Assembly: GCA_910577065.1 (NCBI GenBank)
Contig: CAJTLD010000131.1
Coordinates: forward strand, 1-6,947
From: an uncultured Lachnospiraceae bacterium
GTDB taxonomy: Bacteria; Bacillota; Clostridia; Lachnospirales; Lachnospiraceae
Direction of reading: 5' to 3'
Length of the DNA: 6,947 nt
Part shown: in pieces, positions 1 through 4,705 of the stretch
Layout of the letters: the number at the start of each line of letters is the position of its first letter
How positions within the stretch are numbered: the stretch's first letter is position 1
Position numbers and translations under genes: made by a program
Notes under the pieces: generated by a model
What the model was told of the DNA's origin: nothing
Database searches by the model: none
The model's input: the letters and a program-made list of their open reading frames with translations, nothing else

Positions 1-21
1 ATTTTGTATAAAATGTTGCAT
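1..21. repeat. Left inverted site of the recombinase (truncated by window edge)
   Basis: This is an exact 21-base reverse complement of 758-778. The right site extends seven more bases as a dyad, so the missing outer part of this copy should lie just left of base 1. Identity stops at base 22, so the match is a discrete site rather than a long duplication. The copy contains TATAAAAT at 7-14 on the + strand, reading into the element, which could serve as a -10 in one orientation. Confidence 0.85.
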
Positions 22-37
22 TTTTCTTACAACTTAT

Positions 38-64
38 ATTTCGGCATTTCCGCCGGAAACTTTA
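38..64 (-). promoter_or_regulatory. Sigma-28 (SigD/FliA) flagellar promoter, pointing left, inside the invertible segment
   Basis: Read on the minus strand, TAAA (64-61) is followed by exactly 15 bases and then GCCGAAAT (45-38). The Bacillus SigD consensus is TAAA-N15-GCCGATAT, so 11 of 12 positions match at the exact spacing. It lies just downstream of the recombinase stop and reads across the left site out of the window, to a gene that cannot be seen. After inversion the -10 would end near 741 on the + strand, leaving 75 bases before the csrA-like start codon. Motif and spacing are seen; use by the flagellar sigma factor is inferred from the consensus and the flagellin nearby. Confidence 0.8.
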
Positions 65-82
65 CCCCCTTATTTCATTTTT

Positions 83-661
83 TTATAAATCTATTTCCAG
101 AAAGATATGATCCCTCTCTTCCTGGCAGATTCCCAGGTAGCGTTTTGTAACTTCAAAGGATGAATGATTGAAGATATCCATCAGCAATACAGGAGACGTC
201 CCCTGCTTCCAGGCATGGTATCCGAACGTTTTCCGCAGGGAATGGCAGCTGATATGCGTATCGTATAACGTAGCGGCCGCGGCTTTTTTTATAATGCGGT
301 ATGCCTGGGAACGGCAAAGCGGAATCCCGGAATCCTGTTTCCCGCAAAAAATAAAGTTCTCCGGCTCTGGTCGGCACGCCGCGCGATACCGTTCCAGGGC
401 TTCTTTTGCATGCTCGTTTAAAGCAATCATACTGTGTTTCCCCGTCTTTTTTTCTGAAAGCGACAGATGGCCCAAAAAACGTTTCCGTTCAAAATCATAC
501 ACGTCTTTCCATTTTAATTTCAGGATATCGCTGATTCTAAGAGCCGTATGCAGCCCTAAAACCGTCAGCGCATAATTTCTCGGCACAGGCTGCGTGGTCT
601 GATAATATCCCACAAATTTTTTCAGTTCCTCTTTGTTCCGGATTGGTTGTGTTGTTCCCAT
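83..661 (-). CDS. Tyrosine-type site-specific recombinase (probable DNA invertase)
   Basis: This 192-residue protein is essentially a lone catalytic domain of the tyrosine recombinase/phage integrase family, close in length to the FimB/FimE invertases and lacking the N-terminal core-binding domain of typical phage integrases. All catalytic residues are visible: Arg42 in TALRISD, Lys72 in SEKKTGK, His140 and Arg143 in HSLRKTFGYH, His166 in NHSS, and nucleophile Tyr175 in TKRYLG. The start at 661 is supported by AAAGGA six bases upstream. The gene lies entirely inside the inverted repeats, so it should catalyse strand exchange between them and flip its own gene. No terminator separates its stop from the sigma-28 promoter reading the same way. 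Its own promoter is not clear: a TATAAAAT box on the minus strand inside the right site is a candidate but lacks a good -35. Family assignment is firm; the inversion role is inferred from context. Confidence 0.92.
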   Translation of the reverse strand: MGTTQPIRNKEELKKFVGYYQTTQPVPRNYALTVLGLHTALRISDILKLKWKDVYDFERKRFLGHLSLSEKKTGKHSMIALNEHAKEALERYRAACRPEPENFIFCGKQDSGIPLCRSQAYRIIKKAAAATLYDTHISCHSLRKTFGYHAWKQGTSPVLLMDIFNHSSFEVTKRYLGICQEERDHIFLEIDL

Positions 662-697
662 ATGAAATCCTTTCCGCTGCCTTTAGCAGCTGCTTTG

Positions 698-731
698 CCG
701 CCCGCAAACTGCGCGGCGGTTCTTTTGTTTT
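698..731 (+). terminator. Rho-independent terminator facing outward at the right end of the invertible segment
   Basis: The stem pairs CCGCC (698-702) with GGCGG (715-719) and CGC (703-705) with GCG (711-713), leaving C714 bulged and an AAACT loop. The T-rich run TTCTTTTGTTTT (720-731) follows. No + strand gene precedes it in the window, so in this orientation it would stop rightward readthrough or antisense transcription before the csrA-like gene. After inversion it would face left. On the minus strand the same hairpin lies in the recombinase leader. Confidence 0.7.
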
Positions 732-737
732 ACGGCG

Positions 738-757
738 ATACGGCCGTTTGGCGGTAT
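738..757. repeat. Imperfect palindrome next to the right inverted site
   Basis: ATACGGCC and GGCGGTAT form an eight-position stem with one G-G mismatch around a GTTT loop. It abuts the right recombination site on its inner side. It could be an accessory protein-binding site or part of the recombinase leader. No partner copy is seen at the left end, and no function is assigned. Confidence 0.35.
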
Positions 758-785
758 ATGCAACATTTTATACAAAATGCTGCAT
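758..785. repeat. Right inverted site of the recombinase (complete, dyad-symmetric)
   Basis: Bases 758-778 are the reverse complement of 1-21. The whole 28 bases form an imperfect palindrome: half-sites 758-771 and 772-785 match at 12 of 14 positions when one is reversed. Two inward-facing arms around an AT-rich centre is the usual layout of a tyrosine recombinase core site, with one monomer per arm and strand exchange in the centre. The site ends 31 bases before the csrA-like start codon. Confidence 0.8.
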
Positions 786-801
786 GGACGGGATACAAAA
801 A

Positions 802-811
802 ACAAGGAGGT
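802..811 (+). promoter_or_regulatory. Ribosome site of the csrA-like gene, also a CsrA-type motif
   Basis: ACAAGGAGGT is a strong Shine-Dalgarno, with the AAGGAGG core six bases before the ATG at 817, and it decides the start of the csrA-like gene. It also agrees at nine of ten positions with the CsrA RNA consensus ACARGGAUGU, so autoregulation is possible. Because any good Shine-Dalgarno contains GGA, the second reading is weak on its own. Confidence 0.6.
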
Positions 812-816
812 TTTTT

Positions 817-1074
817 ATGCTGAAACTGACATTAAAGCCAGGAGATTTTATCGACATCGGAAGCGACGTCAAAGTGATTTTTTCAGGAGGCTCGGCAAAT
901 AACATCCATCTGCTTATTGACGCCCCCAAAAATATGAATATCGCCAGAAGCGGCGCGGGAAAAAACAAGACCCCTTCTCCCTATTATCGGGAAAAGGAAC
1001 TTTCTGCAGAAGCGAAAAAAGAGATTACGGCTATTCTGATGCGCGAAAAAAGAAGGCAGGCGAACGCAGGGTAA
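817..1074 (+). CDS. csrA: Divergent CsrA-family RNA-binding regulator
   Basis: This 85-residue protein aligns without gaps to the first 44 residues of E. coli CsrA: MLxLT at the start, Gly9, IG at 14-15, DVKV (17-20), Gly24, Asn28, IDAPK (34-38) and Arg44. CsrA dimers bind GGA-containing hairpins in mRNA leaders and usually block translation; in Bacillus the main target is the flagellin (hag) mRNA. Leu4 and Arg44 of the RNA-binding surface remain, but Arg6 is Leu, Arg7 is Lys and His43 is Ala. The usual REEIY helix start is replaced by a glycine-rich stretch and a charged 41-residue tail, making it longer than typical CsrA (about 61-75 residues). The start at 817 is set by AAGGAGG; a longer in-frame extension upstream runs back across the recombination site and is not credible. 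It lies directly ahead of flagellin, and no fliW is visible. Family membership is fairly sure; normal RNA binding is not. Confidence 0.8.
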   Translation: MLKLTLKPGDFIDIGSDVKVIFSGGSANNIHLLIDAPKNMNIARSGAGKNKTPSPYYREKELSAEAKKEITAILMREKRRQANAG

Positions 1075-1100
1075 TAATACCGGGGAAGCCCGGTTTATTA
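1072..1100 (+). promoter_or_regulatory. Hairpin between csrA-like gene and flagellin (possible attenuator or CsrA site)
   Basis: ACCGGG (1079-1084) pairs with CCCGGT (1089-1094) around a GAAG loop, and six further A-T pairs extend the stem past a bulged T1078. It begins in the stop codon of the csrA-like gene. No T-run follows the stem, so full termination is doubtful. Partial termination, mRNA processing or end protection are alternatives. A GGA at 1084-1086 lies at the edge of the loop and might be a third CsrA contact. Confidence 0.45.
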
Positions 1101-1117
1101 TAGAACAATTTATCAAA

Positions 1118-1133
1118 AGGGAACGGATTCCCT
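1118..1133 (+). promoter_or_regulatory. CsrA-type binding hairpin in the flagellin leader
   Basis: AGGGAA (1118-1123) and TTCCCT (1128-1133) form a perfect six-pair stem with a CGGA tetraloop. GGA displayed in a hairpin loop is the standard CsrA recognition element. It lies 28 bases upstream of a second GGA in the flagellin Shine-Dalgarno. That two-site layout is like the Bacillus hag leader and is suited to bridging by one CsrA dimer. Structure is seen; binding is inferred. Confidence 0.65.
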
Positions 1134-1148
1134 AACAAATTATTTATC

Positions 1149-1158
1149 ACACGGAGGT
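1149..1158 (+). promoter_or_regulatory. Flagellin Shine-Dalgarno overlapping a second CsrA-type motif
   Basis: ACACGGAGGT places GGAGGT seven bases before the flagellin ATG. It matches the CsrA consensus ACARGGAUGU at eight of ten positions, so a bound CsrA dimer would cover the ribosome site. It pairs functionally with the hairpin at 1118-1133. Confidence 0.55.
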
Positions 1159-1165
1159 AAACATT

Positions 1166-2773
1166 ATGGTAGTACAACACAACATGCAGGCAATGAACGC
1201 AAGCAGGATGCTTGGCATCACAACGGGCAACCAGTCAAAGGCAACCGAGAAATTATCTTCCGGTTACCGGATCAACCGCGCGGCAGACGATGCGGCCGGC
1301 CTGACCATTTCTGAAAAAATGAGAAAACAGGTACGCGGCCTGACACAGGCTTCCACAAATGCACAGGACGGCATTTCCTGCGTACAGACAGCGGAAGGCG
1401 CATTAACAGAAGTACATTCGATGCTGCAGCGTATGAATGAACTGTCTGTCCAGGCTTCGAACGGAACCATGTCAAAAGACGACCGGCAGGCCGTCCAGGA
1501 CGAAATCGATCAGCTGGTAACTGAAATCGACCGCGTTTCCGAAACAACCAAATTCAATGAAATTTATCTGTTGAAAGGCGATCCGGCAACACAGCAGAAG
1601 GAAACAACCACAACCTATGAATTTGAGCTGACATCTGCTGCTAAGGCTGCAGAAAAAGGCGAAATTTCCGTCATTGCAGGCCAAAACGCCTACGGCGCCG
1701 GCAAGACGGATGCGGTTACGGCAGACGCTGCTGCAACGGCGGCTTCTATGGCGCTTGATACGGCGGCGCTTGGAGCAAATAAACTGTTTGTAAGCCCCAC
1801 TGGCGGCGGTACGGCCGCAACAGATCATGTAGAAGTAACAGCCGCGGACTTAGCTACTTATTTTGACGTAGACGCAGCCGGAAACGTAACTGCAAAAGCA
1901 GGCCTGACATTCGTAACAGCAGCAAACGCCACGATAGCAAATGCAGGCGGAGGTACTACCTCTACCGGTATTGACTCAGTAACAGGAACCCCTGCCTCTG
2001 CAGCTACAACCGGAGATTTGTCGGAATATGTAGAATTGGATGAAAACGGCAAGTTCAAATACAAAGACGGCAAAATGCTCTATACTGTACCCGCAGACGA
2101 TGCAACAGAATTTGGAGATCAGAAAGAAGCAACTGCCATTGCAGAAGAAGATTTAGATCAGTATTTTGAAACCTCTGCAAACCCGCTGGTAGATCAGAAT
2201 GGGGATAAAATTACAGATTACTCCCAGTATTTTGAAAACGGCGCTTATAAGGGCGGCATTTTCAGAAATGACGCTGCCGGAAATTCAACAGAAATCGGTG
2301 CGGAGCAGATTGCAGACTATATTACAGTAACAGGCAATACCGTAACTTCTACAACTGCGGAAGCATTGGAATTTAACCTTCATGTAGGATCAGAATCATT
2401 AGAAGACAACAAGATTGGCATTAAGATTGAAGCTATGTCCGCAAACGGCATCGGCGTAGATGTCCTGCGCAATACGGGACTTATGACGGAAGAGGACGCT
2501 ACCAAAGCAATCGACACGATTGCAGAAGCCATTTCGAAGGTTTCCAAACAGCGTTCCGCACTGGGCGCCGTACAAAACCGCCTGGAGCACACCATTGCAA
2601 ACCTGGACAACGTTGTGGAAAATACAACCGCCGCAGAATCCCGCATCCGCGATACGGATATGGCTGCAACTATGGTGGAATATTCCAAGAACAATATCCT
2701 TGCACAGGCCGGACAGTCTATGTTAGCGCAGGCGAACCAGTCTACGCAGGGCGTGCTTTCTTTATTGCAGTAA
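1166..2773 (+). CDS. Flagellin (filament structural protein)
   Basis: This 535-residue protein is exported by the flagellar type III system and polymerises into the filament. The conserved N-terminal D0/D1 region covers about residues 1-138 (MVVQHNMQAMNASR start, LSSGYRINRAADDAAGL at 30-46). The C-terminal D1/D0 region covers about 430-535 (ALGAVQNRLEHTI, then AESRIRDTDMA, ending LSLLQ). The TLR5-contact patch LQRMNELSVQ (87-96) keeps Arg89 and Leu93, with Glu113, at the positions equivalent to Salmonella Arg90, Leu94 and Glu114. Residues 140-430 are a variable, Ala/Thr/Gly/Asp-rich surface domain with no clear family, containing several DLxxYF-like segments. Cys72 in DGISCVQTAEG is unusual, since flagellins mostly lack cysteine. 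No sigma-28 promoter lies immediately upstream, so it is probably cotranscribed with the csrA-like gene and depends on the inversion state. Its leader carries CsrA-type sites, and a terminator follows. Confidence 0.97.
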   Translation: MVVQHNMQAMNASRMLGITTGNQSKATEKLSSGYRINRAADDAAGLTISEKMRKQVRGLTQASTNAQDGISCVQTAEGALTEVHSMLQRMNELSVQASNGTMSKDDRQAVQDEIDQLVTEIDRVSETTKFNEIYLLKGDPATQQKETTTTYEFELTSAAKAAEKGEISVIAGQNAYGAGKTDAVTADAAATAASMALDTAALGANKLFVSPTGGGTAATDHVEVTAADLATYFDVDAAGNVTAKAGLTFVTAANATIANAGGGTTSTGIDSVTGTPASAATTGDLSEYVELDENGKFKYKDGKMLYTVPADDATEFGDQKEATAIAEEDLDQYFETSANPLVDQNGDKITDYSQYFENGAYKGGIFRNDAAGNSTEIGAEQIADYITVTGNTVTSTTAEALEFNLHVGSESLEDNKIGIKIEAMSANGIGVDVLRNTGLMTEEDATKAIDTIAEAISKVSKQRSALGAVQNRLEHTIANLDNVVENTTAAESRIRDTDMAATMVEYSKNNILAQAGQSMLAQANQSTQGVLSLLQ

Positions 2774-2793
2774 GCATTTTCTTTATAAAAAAG

Positions 2794-2818
2794 CAGGGGC
2801 TTTTTGCCCCTGTTTTTT
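2794..2818 (+). terminator. Rho-independent terminator of the flagellin gene
   Basis: CAGGGGC (2794-2800) pairs perfectly with GCCCCTG (2806-2812) around a T5 loop, followed by six T residues. It starts 21 bases after the flagellin stop and ends the csrA-like/flagellin transcript. Confidence 0.93.
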
Positions 2819-3100
2819 GTGTTTTGCCCTCTGTTTCCCACTCTGCATCAGAGACTCTAAATTAGAATCCCATTTTAATAACAAAAACCTTTTAATCCAT
2901 CAAGATACTGCTCATAATTTCCCCTACCAAAACTTTCTGCCTTATGCTAAAATATACTCCAGAAAAAAGCGGACGCACTGTCCAAACCAAATTGTCTGTC
3001 AAGACATTCATATTTTTTTCAAACTGCCCCATACTAACCATAACAGACCGGCGCTTGAAAAAATACGATATCAGCCAACAGAAAGGAGTAATCTAGTTTT
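2819..3100 (+). other. Intergenic region upstream of the sulfite/nitrite reductase, with weak signals
   Basis: No credible gene is seen here; the 95-codon open frame starting inside the flagellin terminator has no family features or ribosome site. The best promoter candidate is an extended -10, TGCTAAAAT (2945-2953), without a recognisable -35. It would give a leader of roughly 140 bases. Within that leader are a small hairpin, TGTCT/AGACA around GTCA (2993-3006), and a nine-base inverted repeat, TTTTTTCAA (3014-3022) with TTGAAAAAA (3055-3063). The AGGAG ribosome site (3084-3088) is 12 bases from the ATG, which is rather far. No known riboswitch class is recognised. Confidence 0.4.
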
Positions 3101-4633
3101 ATGAAAAATTATGCAGAAGAATTTAAAGATGACATAAAAGCCTTCCAAACTGCCACAGACCAGTTCTACGCAGGGGAGATGACCGTAGCGCAGTATAAAG
3201 GCATTTCCGGCGGCTTCGGAAGCTATGCCCAAAGAGGCGGCAAGTACGGTATGCTGCGGCTTCGTCTATCAGGCGGGAGGATTCCAAAAGATCGGCTCGG
3301 TTTTATCACGGAATGCATCGAAAAATACGGCATAGCGCGCATCCATTTCACCACCTGCCAGACCATACAGTTCCATGACTTAAAACCGGATACAATCTGC
3401 GATCTGGTAACGGACGCATGGAGGCACGGCATTATTACCCGGGGCGGCGGCGGGGATTACCCGCGCAATGTCATGGCTTCACCGTTAAGTGGGACAAGGC
3501 CGGGCGAATCCTTTGACGTCATGCCGTATGCAGAAGCGGCGGCGGACTATCTGCTGGGATTTATCCATACCGTCAAACTGCCGCGGAAGTTAAAAGTCTG
3601 TTTTTCCAATGATCCGCACGATATGCCGCATGCTACGTTCCGGGATCTGGGATTTGTCGCAAAAGACAATGGGACGTTTGACGTTTACAGTGCAGGCGGG
3701 CTCGGGAACAATCCCAAAATGGGAGTATGCGTGGGACAGGATGTAAAGCCGGAGCAGATATTGTTTTATATCAAAGCTATGGTTGACACCTTTACCGCTT
3801 ACGGCAACTACGAGCAGCGGGGCAGGGCAAGGACGCGTTATATGCAGGACACGCTTGGAACGGAAGGTTATGCAAAGGCTTATCAGGAAAAGCTTGCGGC
3901 AGCAATGCGGCAGGAAGACATAACGCTTTTTGTGAACCGGGAAGAAATCACCAAAACAGGCAAAGGAACCGTTTCACACCCGCGGGCTGTAAAACAGAAA
4001 CAACCCGGGCTGTATGCCGTTTCCTACCACCCGGTCGGAGGCTGCCCTCCTCCTGAAAAATTAAAGGAAATTTACGACGCCATTTTGCCTATGGAAGACG
4101 TAGAACTGCGTCTTGCGCCAAACGAAGGTTTGTATATCATCCACTGTACGGCAGAAGAAGCAGAAAAACTGATTAATCTTACAAAAGACAGCGCCGCAAC
4201 TGCGTTTGAAGCGTCAGTCGCCTGTATCGGGAACCATATCTGCCAGGTCGGCGTGCGCGACTCGCAGGCGCTTTTAAAAGCATGCGTCGACGCGGTGCGC
4301 CCCCTGGGATTTGCCGACGGCGTGCTGCCCAAAATCCATATTTCCGGCTGCCCGTCTTCGTGCAGCGCGCACCAGATCGGCGCCATTGGGTTCCGCGGCG
4401 CGGTAAAGCAGACGCCGGAAGGGCCGAAGGCAGCTTATGCCATGTTTGCAGGAGGATGTGAAACGCTGGGGAAAGAACAGTTCGGGACAGACGTCTGTGT
4501 GATGGCAGAAGAAGATATCCCGAAATTTTTTGTAGAACTGGGACAGCGGATTACACAGGATCATTCGACGTATGATTCGTGGATTTTAACCCACAGAGAT
4601 GAAATGCTTGAAATTGCAGGAAAATATGCTTAA
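3101..4633 (+). CDS. Siroheme nitrite/sulfite reductase (4Fe-4S)
   Basis: This 510-residue cytoplasmic enzyme of the siroheme nitrite/sulfite reductase family catalyses the six-electron reduction of sulfite to sulfide or nitrite to ammonia. It shows the family's two-fold repeat: a ferredoxin-like half at about 25-95, a first siroheme domain at 105-250, a second ferredoxin-like half at 295-360, and the cluster-bearing domain at 370-500. Cluster ligands are Cys375 and Cys381 (CIGNHIC) and Cys417 and Cys421 (GCPSSC), the last also bridging to siroheme. Likely anion and siroheme contacts are Arg53/Arg55 in MLRLRLSGG, Arg122 in PRNVMASP, and Lys163/Lys165 in LPRKLKV, equivalent to Lys215/Lys217 of E. 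coli sulfite reductase. Length fits the single-chain ferredoxin-dependent type; no flavoprotein partner or siroheme synthesis gene is in the window. Substrate cannot be decided from sequence. It appears to be transcribed alone. Confidence 0.93.
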   Translation: MKNYAEEFKDDIKAFQTATDQFYAGEMTVAQYKGISGGFGSYAQRGGKYGMLRLRLSGGRIPKDRLGFITECIEKYGIARIHFTTCQTIQFHDLKPDTICDLVTDAWRHGIITRGGGGDYPRNVMASPLSGTRPGESFDVMPYAEAAADYLLGFIHTVKLPRKLKVCFSNDPHDMPHATFRDLGFVAKDNGTFDVYSAGGLGNNPKMGVCVGQDVKPEQILFYIKAMVDTFTAYGNYEQRGRARTRYMQDTLGTEGYAKAYQEKLAAAMRQEDITLFVNREEITKTGKGTVSHPRAVKQKQPGLYAVSYHPVGGCPPPEKLKEIYDAILPMEDVELRLAPNEGLYIIHCTAEEAEKLINLTKDSAATAFEASVACIGNHICQVGVRDSQALLKACVDAVRPLGFADGVLPKIHISGCPSSCSAHQIGAIGFRGAVKQTPEGPKAAYAMFAGGCETLGKEQFGTDVCVMAEEDIPKFFVELGQRITQDHSTYDSWILTHRDEMLEIAGKYA

Positions 4634-4645
4634 AAAGCTTCCCAT

Positions 4646-4682
4646 AAAAAACTGCTGCAGGAAACCGTTTTTCCTGCAGCAG
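4646..4682 (-). terminator. Terminator of the minus-strand Rpn gene, shared hairpin with the convergent reductase gene
   Basis: A perfect 13-pair stem (4652-4664 with 4670-4682) has a five-base loop. On the minus strand it is followed by six T residues (complement of 4646-4651), giving a good intrinsic terminator 23 bases after the Rpn stop. On the plus strand the stem follows the reductase stop but no T-run follows, so for that gene it may only protect the mRNA end or terminate weakly. Confidence 0.85.
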
Positions 4683-4705
4683 ACTGTCAACTGCCCATGC
4701 CTTTA

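Larger units (their letters stand above)
1..785. other. Probable invertible DNA element: recombinase, sigma-28 promoter and terminator between inverted sites
   Basis: Bases 1-21 are the exact reverse complement of 758-778, and between them lies a complete tyrosine recombinase gene. Inside the left end sits an outward-pointing sigma-28 promoter (38-64, minus). Inside the right end sits an outward-pointing terminator (698-731, plus). Inversion maps base p to about 779-p, which would move the promoter next to the csrA-like gene and flagellin on the right and point the terminator left. The parts and their order are seen directly. That the element inverts is inferred from analogy with known switches that pair a recombinase with inverted sites (Hin in Salmonella, FimB/FimE in E. 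coli, RecV in Clostridioides difficile). The left boundary is probably a few bases beyond the window, because the left site is incomplete here. Confidence 0.8.

Noticed and set aside
734..741. GGCGATAC as a + strand sigma-28 -10 box for flagellin
   Set aside because: No TAAA lies 14-16 bases upstream; the nearest similar bases (CAAA) are about 26 bases away.
748..776. TTGGCG-N17-TACAAA as a sigma-A promoter for the csrA-like gene
   Set aside because: Both boxes are poor and the -10 is part of the palindromic recombination site, so its AT-richness has another explanation. Not listed as a feature.
643..816. In-frame upstream extension of the csrA-like gene
   Set aside because: The extension crosses the terminator and the recombination site and has no family similarity. 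The ATG at 817 has a perfect AAGGAGG at proper spacing and matches the CsrA N-terminus exactly.
1072..1100. Full rho-independent terminator between csrA-like gene and flagellin
   Set aside because: The stem is good but no T-run follows. Without another promoter, flagellin would then not be expressed, so partial attenuation or a stability role is more likely.
2856..2866. Short palindrome TCTAAATTAGA downstream of flagellin
   Set aside because: It is only five pairs of mostly A-T with no context to support a function; such palindromes are expected by chance.
2817..3104. 95-codon + strand open frame after flagellin
   Set aside because: It begins in the terminator T-run, has no ribosome site or recognisable domain and overlaps the reductase start.
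4652..4682. Hairpin as a full terminator for the reductase gene
   Set aside because: On the plus strand the stem is followed by ACTGTCAACTG rather than T residues; only the minus-strand reading has the T-run.
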